Source of the DNA: an uncultured bacterium
GTDB lineage: Bacteria > Sysuimicrobiota > Sysuimicrobiia > Sysuimicrobiales > Sysuimicrobiaceae
Assembly: GCA_938028835.1 (NCBI GenBank)
Contig: CALIMJ010000021.1
Span: 16,804-80,803 of the forward strand
Direction of reading: 5' to 3'
Length of the DNA stretch: 64,000 nt
The notes under the pieces are model-generated. The model saw only the letters and a program-made list of their open reading frames with translations. It was not told the origin of the DNA and ran no database searches. Shown here piece by piece: positions 1 to 9,525 of the stretch. Made by a program: the position numbers and the translations under genes. The first letter of the stretch is position 1. Each line of letters opens with the position of its first letter.

Positions 1-1
1 C

Positions 2-460
2 GAGAAGGTGCAGTTCGCGGTCCGGCTGGCTCCGGCGGGAATGCCTGCGACCGGCACGGCGCGGGCGGCGACGCCCCGGGAAGCGGGATCGGTCGCCGGA
101 CGGCTCGACGGGCGGCTTCGGGAGCGGGCCGCGGGCCTGGTGGCTTTGGGTTGGCGGTGGCGGTCTTTCCGAACGGAGATGGCTGTGGCCGCGGCAAGGG
201 AGGGGAGGTTGCTGGTGGACGGGCAGGGGGGCGCAGCCCTCGTGCTGCGGCGCGGTGTTGACCGGCTGGTAGCGGCCCTGGTGGCCGAGTCGCCGGAAGG
301 GCTGGTCGGGGCGGTACGGGCAGAGCTCACGGAGGGCGGCAGGGTCGTCTGCTTCCTGCCAGCCTCCTCGCCCGAGGCGGTGGCGTTGGAGGGGTGGCCG
401 GCGCACCCCTGGTGTCCTGAGGGCGTTGTGGTGTACGAGTTGACCGGAAGTCGCGGTTAG
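2..460 (+). CDS. hypothetical protein, 3' part (possible GNAT acetyltransferase)
   Basis: The reading frame is open to the left edge of the window, so the true start probably lies upstream; a GTG at position 8 is the first possible internal start. The visible part is Ala/Arg/Val-rich with no obvious transmembrane segment. Alternating hydrophobic stretches and a C-terminal end reading VVVYEL resemble the last strand of GNAT-fold acetyltransferases, but the acetyl-CoA loop is not recognisable, so this is a weak inference. It is followed 12 bases later by the DinB-like gene, with a GGAGGGGAG ribosome site in between, so the two are probably co-transcribed. Confidence 0.6.
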   Translation, partial: EKVQFAVRLAPAGMPATGTARAATPREAGSVAGRLDGRLRERAAGLVALGWRWRSFRTEMAVAAAREGRLLVDGQGGAALVLRRGVDRLVAALVAESPEGLVGAVRAELTEGGRVVCFLPASSPEAVALEGWPAHPWCPEGVVVYELTGSRG

Positions 461-472
461 GAGGGGAGATCC

Positions 473-931
473 ATGGGAGAGGGCTTGCGGTTGGCCCGGC
501 ACCTGGACGACCTGAGGCGCGCAGTGGTGGAGATCGTACAGTCCCTGGACCACGACCGGCTGAACGCGAAGCCCGCCGGGTTGTCCAACACCCCGGGGAT
601 CCTGGTCCGGCACCTGTTGGGGTCGGAGCGCTACTGGATCCACCAGGTGGTGGGCGGGGAGGAGGTCTGTAGGGATCGTCAGGCAGAGTTCGATCCCACG
701 GTACCCGTGCGGCGGGAGGATCTCCTGCAGCGGGTGGAGGAGGTAGCGCGGCGGACCCACGAGATCCTCGATGACTTGCCGGACGAACGCCTGGGCGACC
801 CTGTGGAGGCGCGGACGGGGGACCGGACGCTGCGGTTGGAGCGAGGCGACGCGGTGCTGCGGGCGCTGGCGCACTGGGCGTACCACCACGGACAGCTGCA
901 GCTCATGCGCAGGCTGCTGGGTGGGGGATGA
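473..931 (+). CDS. DinB-family putative metal-dependent protein
   Basis: This 152-residue protein has the size and all-helical character of the DinB/YfiT four-helix bundle superfamily. It shows the expected metal-binding histidines: H47 in RHLLGSERYW, and H134 and H138 in HWAYHHGQL near the C-terminus. Family members are often thiol-dependent transferases or hydrolases acting on small molecules, but the substrate here cannot be read from sequence. The ATG follows a GGAGGGGAG ribosome site. The stop overlaps the ATG of the next small gene (ATGA-type overlap at 928-931), which implies translational coupling. Confidence 0.85.
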   Translation: MGEGLRLARHLDDLRRAVVEIVQSLDHDRLNAKPAGLSNTPGILVRHLLGSERYWIHQVVGGEEVCRDRQAEFDPTVPVRREDLLQRVEEVARRTHEILDDLPDERLGDPVEARTGDRTLRLERGDAVLRALAHWAYHHGQLQLMRRLLGGG

Positions 932-1188
932 GGGCGGCGGTCGCCTTCTTCTGGATCGTGGCCGCGGCCGTGGAGGTGTACCGGAGGCTCGGCGGGGCGG
1001 TGCCGGGACCCCTAGCGTTTGTGGGGCCGTACCTGACGCTGGCCGCCACCCTGGGGCCCGCGGTGGAAGCGGTGCGGGAGTTCCGGGCGGGCGCGCTGGT
1101 GGAGGGGATCAAGTCCGTGCTGTGGGCGGCGCCCGGCGTCATCACCCTTGTGGCCGGACCGCCGTGGTTGCGGTTCGGGGGCGGGTAG
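928..1188 (+). CDS. small membrane-associated hypothetical protein
   Basis: An 86-residue protein whose ATG overlaps the stop of the DinB-like gene. Residues 4-16 and about 26-46 are hydrophobic, and another hydrophobic stretch ends the protein, so one to three short membrane segments are possible. No catalytic motif or known family is recognised. Support for it being real comes from the coupled start and from the frame being intact up to the next gene. Function unknown. Confidence 0.55.
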   Translation: MRAAVAFFWIVAAAVEVYRRLGGAVPGPLAFVGPYLTLAATLGPAVEAVREFRAGALVEGIKSVLWAAPGVITLVAGPPWLRFGGG

Positions 1189-1204
1189 CGCGCGCCGGAA
1201 GGGT

Positions 1205-1603
1205 ATGCGGTGGGAGCCGGCTCCAGACTTGCACGCCCGGATGGCGCGGATCGTGAGGGCCCTGGAGTTCTCCCACGTGGACCCGGGTCGGGTCCACTGC
1301 CTGCGGGTGTACGGGGCCCGAGCCAACGCCTGGGCCCGCATCTGGGGGCTGCCCCGCGTGTTCCAGCAGGCGCTGCGGATCCCGGCGGCCTACGTGGTGG
1401 AGTTCCTGTGTCCGGGGTTTGACCGCTTGCCACAGGACGAGCAGGATCGGGTCATCATCCACGAGCTGCTCCACATCCCCACCACCTTCAGCGGTGGCGT
1501 GCGGCCGGAGCGGTCCCGCGGGCTGCGGATCGACCGGCGGACCGTGGAGCGGTACTACCGCCGGTACCGGCAGGCGGCCGACTCCGCTGCCAACGCTCCT
1601 TGA
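1205..1603 (+). CDS. putative zinc metallopeptidase (HExxH)
   Basis: This 132-residue protein carries HELLH at residues 86-90, the zincin HExxH motif, followed by IP and a Gly-Gly turn. The short length and the upstream sequence around AYVVEFLCPGFDRL resemble the group called putative phage or bacterial metallopeptidase. No signal peptide is visible, so it should be cytoplasmic. The ATG at 1205 is preceded closely by GGAAGGG; an in-frame start at 1148 would overlap the previous gene by 41 bases and is less likely. The substrate is unknown. Confidence 0.75.
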   Translation: MRWEPAPDLHARMARIVRALEFSHVDPGRVHCLRVYGARANAWARIWGLPRVFQQALRIPAAYVVEFLCPGFDRLPQDEQDRVIIHELLHIPTTFSGGVRPERSRGLRIDRRTVERYYRRYRQAADSAANAP

Positions 1604-1619
1604 AGCCGCCCAGGGTCGT

Positions 1620-2555
1620 ATGACCGCGCCGTCCCGCGCCCTGGAGGGTGTTGTGACGCGGGCTGTGGGGGCGTTCGCGTTCGTGTACTACGGGGGCCGG
1701 ACCTACCGCTGTGTGACGCGGGGCCGGTTGCGGAGGGCTGGTGCGGGGCGGATGGTTCCGGGCGACCGGGTGGTGTTCGCGCCCACCGGCCCGGAGGAAG
1801 GGGTCGTGGAGTCCGTGCTGCCCAGGAAGTCGGAGCTCACCAAGCCCTCCGCGCGGGATCCTGGACGTCTCCAGGTGCTGGCCGCCAACGTGGATCAGGC
1901 CTGCGTGGTGTTCGCAACCGCCAGCCCTGACCCGGACCCGCTGGCGGTGGACCGCTTTCTGGCGTTGGCCGAGGTTTCCGGGCTGGTCCCCCTGCTGTGT
2001 TTCAACAAGTTGGACCTGGGGGAACCGGGGGAACTGCGGGCCCTGTACGAGAGAGCTGGCTACCGGGTCCTGCTGGTGAGCGCGCGCACCGGGCAGGGGC
2101 TGGAAGAGCTTCGTCGCAGCCTCGCCGGTCGCGTCACAGTGCTGGTGGGTCCATCAGGAGTGGGCAAGAGCACGCTCATCAACGCCCTCAATCCCCAGGC
2201 CCGGCGACGGGTCGGGGAGGTGGGCCGCAGGGGCCGCGGCCGGCACACCACCACGGACGCTCAGCTGATCCCGGTGGACGGCGATGGCTTCGTGGTGGAC
2301 ACACCGGGCGTACAGGTCCTGGACTTCGTGCACCTGGAGCCGGTGGCGGTGAGGGCGGCCTTCCCGGAGATCGCGAGGATCGCCACAGACTGCCAGTTCC
2401 CGGACTGCTCTCACCGACAGGAGCCGGGCTGCGCGGTGCGGGAGGCGGCCGCCCGGGGTGAGGTGGCGGCCTCGCGCATGCGGAGCTACCTGTCGCTGCT
2501 GGAGGAAGCGGAGGAGGCCTGGCGTACGCGCTACCGGTCGCGGAGGGATGGATGA
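1620..2555 (+). CDS. rsgA: ribosome small subunit-dependent GTPase A
   Basis: RsgA (YjeQ) is a late 30S assembly factor. The 311-residue protein shows an N-terminal OB fold (about 1-75), then the circularly permuted GTPase order typical of this family: G4 NKLD at 129-132, G5 SAR near 154, G1 GPSGVGKST at 177-185, and G3 DTPG at 227-230. A C-terminal zinc site follows, with C258, C263, H265 and C271. The ATG at 1620 is chosen because the OB fold begins there; the upstream extension in this frame is the shadow of the metallopeptidase gene. The stop overlaps the start of the phosphatase gene (ATGA). Confidence 0.97.
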   Translation: MTAPSRALEGVVTRAVGAFAFVYYGGRTYRCVTRGRLRRAGAGRMVPGDRVVFAPTGPEEGVVESVLPRKSELTKPSARDPGRLQVLAANVDQACVVFATASPDPDPLAVDRFLALAEVSGLVPLLCFNKLDLGEPGELRALYERAGYRVLLVSARTGQGLEELRRSLAGRVTVLVGPSGVGKSTLINALNPQARRRVGEVGRRGRGRHTTTDAQLIPVDGDGFVVDTPGVQVLDFVHLEPVAVRAAFPEIARIATDCQFPDCSHRQEPGCAVREAAARGEVAASRMRSYLSLLEEAEEAWRTRYRSRRDG

Positions 2556-3196
2556 CACGGGTGTACCTGATCCGGCACGGTCAGACCACCTGGAACGCGG
2601 AGCGGCGGTACCAAGGGCGCAGGGACGCGCCCCTCACCGAGCTGGGGCGCAGCCAGATGCGGCGGCTCGCTGCAGCCCTGGCAAGCGAGCCGGTACGGGC
2701 GGTGTACACCAGCCCCCTTGGCCGTTGCCGGTGGGGCGCAGAGCGGATCGCGGCCCAGCACGGTCTGGAGCCCATCGTGGAGCCCGACCTGGTGGAGCTG
2801 GACCACGGGATCCTGGACGGGCTGCGGGTGGACGAGATGGAGGAGCACGTGGGGCGCCTGGTGCGGCGGTGGTGGCAGGATCCCGCCGGGGTGCACCTAC
2901 CGGGCGGGGAGACGCTGGAGCAGGCCCGAACGAGGGCGTACGGTGCCTTCCGGCGGATCGTGGACCGGCACCCGGGCGAGACCGTGGTGGTGGTGGCCCA
3001 CGGGGGAGTGAACAAGCTTATCCTCCTGACCCTGCTGCAGGCGCCCCTGGACAGCTACTTCCGGATCCAGCAGCACAACGGGGCGGTGAACCTCGTGGAG
3101 GTGCCCCCCGAGGGCAGCCCTCGGATTGTGGCCATCAACGACAACTGCTACCTCCGGTTGCCCTCTCAGGACCCCGGGCTGGTGGGGCAGGAGTAG
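2552..3196 (+). CDS. histidine phosphatase family protein (phosphoglycerate mutase-like)
   Basis: A 214-residue branch 1 histidine phosphatase. The nucleophile motif is LIRHGQT with H9; further family residues include the Arg of SPLGRC, the acid/base Glu in VELDHGIL and the second histidine in VVAHGG. The closest functional types are cobalamin-pathway phosphatase (CobC) and broad-specificity phosphatases of the GpmB type; sequence alone does not separate them. Its ATG overlaps the rsgA stop, so it is translationally coupled. The 3' end overlaps the opposite-strand transporter gene by 31 bases. Confidence 0.9.
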   Translation: MTRVYLIRHGQTTWNAERRYQGRRDAPLTELGRSQMRRLAAALASEPVRAVYTSPLGRCRWGAERIAAQHGLEPIVEPDLVELDHGILDGLRVDEMEEHVGRLVRRWWQDPAGVHLPGGETLEQARTRAYGAFRRIVDRHPGETVVVVAHGGVNKLILLTLLQAPLDSYFRIQQHNGAVNLVEVPPEGSPRIVAINDNCYLRLPSQDPGLVGQE

Positions 3197-4395
3197 CGCA
3201 GCCTGCGGAAGGCCCACAGGCCTGAGAGCACCAAACCAGCGGCGCAGGTGGGGATCAGGCGGAGGCCCAGGTCCGCTCCCGGCCCGTACCCCAGGCGCAG
3301 CAGCAGCCCTACGGCGAAGGCCGCCGCGGCGTTCGCCAGGTTCAGTACGAGCCCCTGGACCCCGAAGTGCAGGGCGGGCAGGCCGTGGCGGGAAGCCAGG
3401 TGCGCCAGCACGGCGTTGGGCAGCGCGTACAGGGCAGCCAGGGGGACTCCGCTGAGGGCCACCAGGCCGTAACCCAGCAGTTGCGGGCTAACGGGCAGCA
3501 GGCCAATGAGGGACACTACCGGGAGGAAGGCCGCGGCCACCCACAGGCAGGCTTCCAGGGTCTGTTGGGCGCCGGCCCGCTGGCCCCATCGGGCCATTGC
3601 GGGCAGGCACGCGGCGGTGGACAGAAGCGCCGCGGCCAGAACGCCCGGTACCGCGGAGGTGGGCAGATCCATGAGCACCGTCACCAGGAACACCAGCACC
3701 AGACTCACCATGCTGAGCCCCACCCAGGCCAGGGCAAGGCCGGCTAGGTAGGCGCGCAGGGCGCCGCTGTGGGCCAGGGAAGCCAGCGCCGTGGCGAGCG
3801 GAGTTCCCGTGGGACGGGTGGCGCCTTCTCGGACGGAAGCCGCGCAGCCCCACAGGCAGACCAGAGAACCGACAGCGAAGACCACGGCCATCGCTGGGAA
3901 GCCCCACCGTGCGTGGAAGGGGCCGGACAGGACGTAGGCCAGCGCGGTTCCGAAGAGGTTCCCTGCGGCCTGCCAGGCCGCGGTGGCCACCCGCCTCGGG
4001 CCGGAAAGCTCCAGGTCCGCCAGGAGGGCCAGGTACGGGTTGACCACCGCGGCGAACAGGGCGAAAAAGGCCGCCAGCACCGCGGCCAGGTACACAGCGG
4101 TTCCCTGCCGCGGAGGCACCCACAGGAGGACGAAGCACGCCGCCAGCAGGGGGCTTGCACCGACGAGGAAGGGCCTGCGGCGGCCCCACCGGGTGGCCAG
4201 GACGTCGCTCCACCGGGCCACCAGGACGTCGCCGAGGGAGTTAGACAGTCTGCCTGCGGCCAGGGCTAGGCCCACCTGTTGCGGTGGCAGGTGGGGGCCG
4301 GAGGACCCCGTGTAGAACGGGAAAAGCCAAAGGGTGAGGGTCTGGACCAGGAGGGAGGCGCCGACCGCGCCCAGTGCGTAAAGGGGCCCGGTCAC
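3166..4395 (-). CDS. MFS transporter, GPH (sugar:cation symporter)-like
   Basis: A 409-residue, twelve-helix integral membrane protein. Near residue 45 it has GRLSNSLGDVLVARWSDV followed by a basic loop (RWGRRRP), the pattern of the glycoside-pentoside-hexuronide symporter branch. The GTG start at 4395 overlaps the TGA of the phosphoribosyltransferase gene (GTGA), so the two are translationally coupled; longer upstream extensions in this frame are shadows of that gene. The pairing could suggest uptake of a nucleoside or ribosylated compound, but that is inference. The 3' end converges on the histidine phosphatase gene with a 31-base overlap. Confidence 0.85.
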   Translation of the reverse strand: MTGPLYALGAVGASLLVQTLTLWLFPFYTGSSGPHLPPQQVGLALAAGRLSNSLGDVLVARWSDVLATRWGRRRPFLVGASPLLAACFVLLWVPPRQGTAVYLAAVLAAFFALFAAVVNPYLALLADLELSGPRRVATAAWQAAGNLFGTALAYVLSGPFHARWGFPAMAVVFAVGSLVCLWGCAASVREGATRPTGTPLATALASLAHSGALRAYLAGLALAWVGLSMVSLVLVFLVTVLMDLPTSAVPGVLAAALLSTAACLPAMARWGQRAGAQQTLEACLWVAAAFLPVVSLIGLLPVSPQLLGYGLVALSGVPLAALYALPNAVLAHLASRHGLPALHFGVQGLVLNLANAAAAFAVGLLLRLGYGPGADLGLRLIPTCAAGLVLSGLWAFRRLRYSCPTSPGS

Positions 4396-4976
4396 CCTGA
4401 GCGGGTGAACACCGGCAGGGTGGCCAGGTGGATGAGTTCGGGATCCTGGTAGGCGTCGCCCTGGAGGATCACCGCGGCCTTGGCGGTGATGCGGGCCTCC
4501 AGGCGCTGCATCAACAGGCTGGCGGCTCGCAGGGTGCCGCCGGTACTCACCACGTCGTCCACCACCGCGACGCGGCGGCCCCGGATCCGGTCCGCGTCCT
4601 CGCCGTTGAGGACGAGGGGGTGCACGGAGGCGTCCGTGATGGACTGGACGTCCACCACCACCGGGTGTCGCATGTACTTCTTCACCTCCCTGCGGCACGC
4701 CACGTACGGGAAAAACTGGCCGTGGCGGGGCTCAGACAGGTAGGTGGCGATCATGTGCACGAGGGGGACCGACTTGGCCGTGAGGGCCACCAAAGCGTCG
4801 AACTCGCGGAGCCGGAGCTCGCTGGCCAGGGCGCGGGCGCAGGCGTTGGTGAGCTCTACGTCGCCCCACAGCCGGAAGAAGGGGATCCACACCCCCTCCT
4901 GCACCTGTTCCACGGGCAGGGAGCGCCGGACCCCCGCCACGCGGATCTCGTACCAGGTCTGCCCCTCGTACCGCAT
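4392..4976 (-). CDS. phosphoribosyltransferase (adenine phosphoribosyltransferase-like)
   Basis: A 194-residue type I phosphoribosyltransferase. The PRPP-binding loop reads VAVVDDVVSTGGT at about residues 136-148, and the fold continues with the usual strand-helix pattern. The N-terminal extension and the KKYMRHP segment resemble APT-like proteins of unknown base preference found in many thermophiles, so the base is left open. The ATG is preceded by AAGGGA. The gene is coupled by GTGA overlap to the downstream GPH-type transporter, which suggests salvage of an imported base or nucleoside. Confidence 0.85.
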   Translation of the reverse strand: MRYEGQTWYEIRVAGVRRSLPVEQVQEGVWIPFFRLWGDVELTNACARALASELRLREFDALVALTAKSVPLVHMIATYLSEPRHGQFFPYVACRREVKKYMRHPVVVDVQSITDASVHPLVLNGEDADRIRGRRVAVVDDVVSTGGTLRAASLLMQRLEARITAKAAVILQGDAYQDPELIHLATLPVFTRSG

Positions 4977-5023
4977 GGTGGGTCCCTTGAGAAACCGTAT
5001 TTTTACCGGCTACTGTAGCACAG

Positions 5024-5050
5024 CGCGGGGAGCCTGCGTAGCCTCCCCTC
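5024..5050. promoter_or_regulatory. divergent intergenic region with a GGGGAG/CTCCCC hairpin
   Basis: The 86 bases between the phosphoribosyltransferase gene and aroE must hold promoters for both directions. A GGGGAG...CTCCCC inverted repeat with a ten-base centre sits in the middle, symmetrical about the gap. A TACAGT hexamer on the minus strand (about 5009-5014) could be the -10 for the phosphoribosyltransferase; no convincing -35 elements are visible. The repeat could be an operator or a transcript hairpin. Confidence 0.3.
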
Positions 5051-5062
5051 GCGCACGGTAGA

Positions 5063-5956
5063 ATGGCGTCAAAACCCCGGAGGCGCGAGTTGGAGATCCC
5101 TCCACACACCCGGCTGGTGGCTCTGCTGGGCGACCCGGTGTCGCACAGCCTGTCGCCCCGCATGCACGCGGCGGCGTTCCGGGCGCGGGGACTGCCGTGG
5201 GTGTACGTGGCCTTCCGGGTCCGGCCCGGGGACCTGGGGACGGCGGTCGCCGGCTTGCGGGCCCTGGGTTTCGCGGGCGCCAATGTGACCCTGCCCCACA
5301 AAGTGGCCGTCTGCCAACTGGCCGACGAGCTGGACGTGTCTGCCAGGCGGTGCGGGGCGGCAAACACCCTGGTCTTCTCCGAAGGGCGGGTGGTGGCGTT
5401 CAACACGGATGTGGCGGGGGTGCGCAGGGCCCTGGACGAGGAAGGGGTGGCACCCTGGGGGCTGCGGGTGGCGATCCTGGGCGCGGGTGGGGCGGCTCGG
5501 GCGGCGTGCGTGGCGCTGGGGGAAGCCGGCGCCGGGGTGGTGACGGTGGTGGCCCGCAGGCCGGCCGCGGGAGAGGCCCTGTGCGCCCGCATGCGGGACG
5601 ACTTCCCCCGAACGCGCTTTGAGGTCTGTCCCTTCGAGGACGCAGCCCTCCGGAAAGCTCTGCGGGAGGCGGATCTGGTGGTGAACGCGACCCCCGTGGG
5701 CATGTACCCGAAGGAGGAGGAAAGCCCGGTGCGAGAGGCCACCTGGCTGCGGCCGGGGCAGGTGGTATTCGACATGGTGTACAACCCACCCACCACCCGC
5801 TTGCTGCGGCTGGCGCAGCAGGCAGGGGCCAGGACCGTGGGCGGGCTTTCCATGCTGGTGCACCAGGGAGCCGAGTCCTTCGAGCTGTGGACCGGGAGTC
5901 CGGCCCCCACAGACGCGATGAAAAGGGCCGTGGGTCTGCTCCCGGCGGGGGTGTGA
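5063..5956 (+). CDS. aroE: shikimate dehydrogenase
   Basis: AroE reduces 3-dehydroshikimate to shikimate with NADPH. The protein shows the substrate motif [10 protein letters not shown] near residue 25, the catalytic Lys in NVTLPHK (about residue 81), the following Asp in FNTDVAG and a GAGGAARA dinucleotide loop near residue 140. The 297-residue length is about 20 longer than typical because of the N-terminus. No clear ribosome site precedes ATG 5063, and the in-frame TTG at 5090 would give a more standard start, so the start is uncertain. It is the first gene of the aromatic operon. Confidence 0.95.
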   Translation: MASKPRRRELEIPPHTRLVALLGDPVSHSLSPRMHAAAFRARGLPWVYVAFRVRPGDLGTAVAGLRALGFAGANVTLPHKVAVCQLADELDVSARRCGAANTLVFSEGRVVAFNTDVAGVRRALDEEGVAPWGLRVAILGAGGAARAACVALGEAGAGVVTVVARRPAAGEALCARMRDDFPRTRFEVCPFEDAALRKALREADLVVNATPVGMYPKEEESPVREATWLRPGQVVFDMVYNPPTTRLLRLAQQAGARTVGGLSMLVHQGAESFELWTGSPAPTDAMKRAVGLLPAGV

Positions 5957-5957
5957 G

Positions 5958-7109
5958 GTGGCGCTGCGGCTGGTGACCGCGGGGGAGTCCCACGGCCGGG
6001 GCCTTGTGGCGGTCGTGGAGGGCCTGCCCGCAGGCCTCCGGGTGGACGAGGAGTACATCGACCGGCACCTGTGGCGGCGCCAGCTGGGCTACGGCCGGGG
6101 CGGCCGCATGCAGATCGAGCGGGACCGCGCCGAGATCCTGTCCGGGATCCTGGACGGTGCTACCATCGGAGCCCCGGTGGCGGTCCTGGTCTGGAACCGG
6201 GACTGGAGGACGGAGGAAGCACCCATCACCCGGCCCAGGCCCGGCCATGCGGACCTCGTGGGCGTTCAGAAGTACGGGTTCGACGATGTGCGGTACGCCC
6301 TGGAGCGCGCCAGTGCCCGGGAGACGGCGGCGAGGGTGGCGGGTGGCAGTCTGGCGCGGCGGCTGCTGGAGGAGTTCGGGATCGAGGTGTTCAGCCACGT
6401 GGTGGAGCTGGGCGGGGTCCGGGCGGAGGCACTCCCGGAACGGTGGGAGGAGGTCCGGGACTGGGCGGAGGCGTCCGACGTGAGGTGCGCCGACCCGGCG
6501 GCCGCCCAGCGCATGCGGGAGGCGGTGGACGCTGCCAGGGAGCGGGGTGACACCCTGGGCGGTGTGGTGGAGGTGGTGGCATTGGGCGTGCCTCCGGGCC
6601 TGGGCTCGTATGTGCACTGGGAGCGGAAGCTGGACGGGCGGCTGGCCCAGGCCGTGATGAGCGTGCACGCCATCAAGGGCGTGGCTGTGGGCGACGCCTT
6701 CGCCATCGCCGCCAGCCCTGGCCAGCAGGCCCACGACGAGATCTTCTACGAGCCGGGGCGGGGTTTCTACCGGCTCACCAACCGGGCGGGCGGCCTGGAA
6801 GGGGGGGTCACCAACGGCATGCCGGTGGTGCTGCGGGCGGCAATGAAACCGCTTTCCACCCTGCGGCAGCCCCTGATGTCGGTGGACATCCGGACCGGCG
6901 AACCGGCACCGGGCGCGGTGGTGCGCTCGGACGTTACCGCGGTCCCCGCCGCGGGGGTTGTCTGCGAGGCCATGGTGGCTCTGGTGCTGGCCGACGCCCT
7001 GTGCGAGAAGCTGGGGGCCGACTCCCTGGAGGACATGCGGCAATCGTACCGCCGGTACGTGGAGCGCGCCCGGTGGACGCCCTCCCCTCCCGTAAGGAGC
7101 GGCTCGTGA
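5958..7109 (+). CDS. aroC: chorismate synthase
   Basis: AroC converts EPSP to chorismate using reduced FMN. The GTG start lies one base after the aroE stop. The 383-residue protein begins with the family signature TAGESHG and contains GYGRGGRM near residue 48, where the next family motif lies, plus the flavin-binding region [12 protein letters not shown] and the C-terminal [12 protein letters not shown] segment. The length fits the FMN-dependent family. Its stop overlaps the GTG of aroKB (GTGA at 7106-7109). Confidence 0.97.
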   Translation: MALRLVTAGESHGRGLVAVVEGLPAGLRVDEEYIDRHLWRRQLGYGRGGRMQIERDRAEILSGILDGATIGAPVAVLVWNRDWRTEEAPITRPRPGHADLVGVQKYGFDDVRYALERASARETAARVAGGSLARRLLEEFGIEVFSHVVELGGVRAEALPERWEEVRDWAEASDVRCADPAAAQRMREAVDAARERGDTLGGVVEVVALGVPPGLGSYVHWERKLDGRLAQAVMSVHAIKGVAVGDAFAIAASPGQQAHDEIFYEPGRGFYRLTNRAGGLEGGVTNGMPVVLRAAMKPLSTLRQPLMSVDIRTGEPAPGAVVRSDVTAVPAAGVVCEAMVALVLADALCEKLGADSLEDMRQSYRRYVERARWTPSPPVRSGS

Positions 7110-8719
7110 GGAACGTGGTCCTTTACGGGTTCATGGGAGCAGGCAAAACCACAGTCGGCGAGGAGTTGAGCCGACGCTTGGGATGGCCGTTCCTGGACAC
7201 CGACCGCATGGTGGAGGGCCGGGCGGGTAAGCCGGTGGCGCGCATCTTCGACGAGGACGGGGAAGCTGCCTTCCGGGCTCTGGAGCGGGAGGCGGTGGCG
7301 GAGGCGGCTCGGGTGCGGCCCGCGGTGGTGGCGTGCGGGGGAGGCGCGGTCCTGGACGCCGACAACGCCCGCGCGCTGAGGGCGTCCGGTCACATGGTGT
7401 GGCTGCGCGCGGCCCTCGAGTCGGTGCTGAGCCGGGCCCGTGAAGGCGAACGGCCTCTTCTGAGGGGCGACCCCAGGGGCAGGGCCGCACTGCTGCTAGA
7501 GGAGCGGGCCCCGCGCTACCGGGAGCTGGCAGATCTGGTGGTGGACACGGACGGGCTTTCGGTCCCGGAGGTGACAGAGCGCGTGCTGGCAGAGCTGCTG
7601 GCCCGGGAAGCGCAGACGGTGACGGTGGCTCTACCCACAGGGACCTATCCGGTGCACGTGGGGGACGGCGTGCTGCCCCTGGTCGCCGTGGAGCTGGCGC
7701 GCCTGGGGGTGCGGAGGTGCGCGGTGCTGAGCCACCCGCGGGTGTGGCGCCTGTACGGGGCGGGTCTGGCGGAAGCCCTGCGGGCGGGCGGCGTGGAGGT
7801 CCTGCCCGTCCTGGTGCCGCCGGGGGAGCGCAGCAAGTCCCTGGTGGCTGCCGGGAAGGTGTACGCCCGGATGGCTGCCGCGCGGCTGGACCGGGCGTGC
7901 GCGGTCCTCGGGCTGGGTGGTGGCGTGGTGGGGGACTTGGCGGGGTTCGTGGCGGGCACCTACATGCGGGGCGTGCGGTTGTTGCAGCTGCCCACCACGC
8001 TGCTGGCGCAGGTGGATGCCAGCGTGGGCGGTAAAGCCGCGGTGAACGTGGCCGCGGGAAAGGGGCAGGGACCGGTGAGGAACCTGGTAGGGGTGTTCTG
8101 GCAGCCGCAGGCGGTGGTGGCGGACGTGGCCACCCTGCGCACCCTCCCGCTCCGGGAGCTGCGGGCAGGCTTCGCAGAGTGCGTCAAGCACGGGGCGGCG
8201 AGGGACGCGGGCCTGCTGGAGTGGGTGGACCGCGAGCTAGCCAAGCTGCTGCGCCGCAGGACGGACCGGCTCGCAGAGCTGGTGGCGCGCAACGTGGCGG
8301 TGAAAGCCGAGGTGGTGCGGCAGGACGAGCGGGAGACCGGCGGGCTTCGGGAGGTGCTGAACTTCGGCCACACGGTAGCGCACGCCCTGGAGGCGGCCAC
8401 GGGTTACCGGGCGTACCTGCACGGGGAGGCGGTGGCGGTGGGCATGGTGGTGGAGGCGGAGCTGGGGCAGCGGGTGGGCGTCACGGACGGCTCGGTGGCG
8501 GAAGCGCTGCGCTCAGTGCTGCGGCGCGCGGGCCTGCCAACCTGGCTCCCGCCCGTCTCCGCGCAGGAGCTGGTGGGGTTCATGCGGCTGGACAAGAAAA
8601 ACCGCGGCGGCGCTTTACGGTTCGCCCTCCTGGAGCGGCTCGGGAAGGCCCGGACCGGCGTGGAAGTCCCGGAGGAGGCCGTGGCCTCCGTCCTGCGGGA
8701 GATGGGGGCGAGTCCGTGA
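7106..8719 (+). CDS. aroKB: bifunctional shikimate kinase / 3-dehydroquinate synthase
   Basis: One 537-residue frame encodes two consecutive pathway enzymes. Residues 1 to about 165 are shikimate kinase: Walker [10 protein letters not shown] at 8-16, the DTDR substrate motif near 32 and CGGGAV near 78. From about 170 to the end is 3-dehydroquinate synthase: [14 protein letters not shown] loop, [16 protein letters not shown], the zinc ligands in [11 protein letters not shown] and [10 protein letters not shown] find no stop or frameshift at the junction, so this is a real fusion. GTG 7106 follows AAGGAG and overlaps the aroC stop; the stop overlaps aroQ (GTGA). Confidence 0.96.
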   Translation: MRNVVLYGFMGAGKTTVGEELSRRLGWPFLDTDRMVEGRAGKPVARIFDEDGEAAFRALEREAVAEAARVRPAVVACGGGAVLDADNARALRASGHMVWLRAALESVLSRAREGERPLLRGDPRGRAALLLEERAPRYRELADLVVDTDGLSVPEVTERVLAELLAREAQTVTVALPTGTYPVHVGDGVLPLVAVELARLGVRRCAVLSHPRVWRLYGAGLAEALRAGGVEVLPVLVPPGERSKSLVAAGKVYARMAAARLDRACAVLGLGGGVVGDLAGFVAGTYMRGVRLLQLPTTLLAQVDASVGGKAAVNVAAGKGQGPVRNLVGVFWQPQAVVADVATLRTLPLRELRAGFAECVKHGAARDAGLLEWVDRELAKLLRRRTDRLAELVARNVAVKAEVVRQDERETGGLREVLNFGHTVAHALEAATGYRAYLHGEAVAVGMVVEAELGQRVGVTDGSVAEALRSVLRRAGLPTWLPPVSAQELVGFMRLDKKNRGGALRFALLERLGKARTGVEVPEEAVASVLREMGASP

Positions 8720-9159
8720 GGATCCTGGTGCTCTCGGGTCCGAACCTGAACCTCCTGGGCGAGCGCGAGCCGGAGGTGTACGGCCACCACACCCTGGCGG
8801 ACGTGGAGCGGATGGTGCGGGAGAAGGCGGAGGAGCTGGGGGTGGAGGTGCGGTTCGTCCAATCCAACCACGAGGGGGTGATGCTGGACGAGCTGCACCG
8901 GGCCCGGCTGGAGTGCGACGCGGTGGTCCTGAACCCTGGAGCGTTCACCCACACCTCCATCGCCCTGCGGGACGCCATCGCGGCCATCCGCATCCCGGTG
9001 GTGGAGGTGCACCTGTCCAACGTGCACGCCCGCGAGGCCTTCCGCAGGCGCATGGTGCTGGCGCCCGTGGTGCGCGGCCAGGTCCTGGGCCTGGGCCCGT
9101 ACAGCTACGTCCTTGGTCTGGAGGCCGCGGTGCACCTGGCGCGGGGAGGCTCCCGGTGA
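8716..9159 (+). CDS. aroQ: 3-dehydroquinate dehydratase, type II
   Basis: A 147-residue dodecameric-type dehydroquinase. It begins LVLSGPNLNLLGEREPEVYG, which includes the catalytic Tyr and Arg of the flexible loop, continues with QSNHEG, NPGAFTHTS and ends the active site with EVHLSNVHARE. The length is exactly as expected for type II enzymes. The GTG start overlaps the aroKB stop and its own stop overlaps the aroH GTG, so three genes in a row are translationally coupled. Confidence 0.96.
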   Translation: MRILVLSGPNLNLLGEREPEVYGHHTLADVERMVREKAEELGVEVRFVQSNHEGVMLDELHRARLECDAVVLNPGAFTHTSIALRDAIAAIRIPVVEVHLSNVHAREAFRRRMVLAPVVRGQVLGLGPYSYVLGLEAAVHLARGGSR

Positions 9160-9524
9160 AGGTGCGCGGGATCCGGGGGGCCGTGCAGGTGGAGGCCAAC
9201 ACCCCCGAGGCCATTTTGGACGCGGCCCGGCGGCTGATCACGGAGATGGTCCGGGCCAACGGCGTGGAGCCGGACGACGTGGCGGCGGTGATCTTCACGT
9301 GCACCTCCGACCTGGACGCCACCTTCCCCGCGGAGGCCGCCCGCGCCCTGGGCTGGGACCGCGTCCCGCTGTTGTGCTCCCGGGAGATGGAGGTGCCCGG
9401 GTCCATGCCGCGGGTGTTGCGCGTGCTGATGCTGGTGAACACCACCCTGACCCAGGACGAGGTGGTCCACGTGTACCTGGGCGAGGCCGAGCGCCTGCGG
9501 CCGGACCTGCGCAGCGCGCAGTAG
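9156..9524 (+). CDS. aroH: chorismate mutase, AroH type
   Basis: A 122-residue monofunctional chorismate mutase of the trimeric AroH class, making prephenate for Phe and Tyr. It opens with KVRGIRGAVQVE, and has TSDLDATFPA, the LCSREMEVPGSMPR active-site segment and HVYLGEAERLRPD at the C-terminus, which carries the substrate-binding Tyr and Arg. It follows aroQ by GTGA overlap. Its presence extends the operon beyond chorismate towards the aromatic amino acids. Confidence 0.95.
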   Translation: MKVRGIRGAVQVEANTPEAILDAARRLITEMVRANGVEPDDVAAVIFTCTSDLDATFPAEAARALGWDRVPLLCSREMEVPGSMPRVLRVLMLVNTTLTQDEVVHVYLGEAERLRPDLRSAQ

Positions 9525-9525
9525 G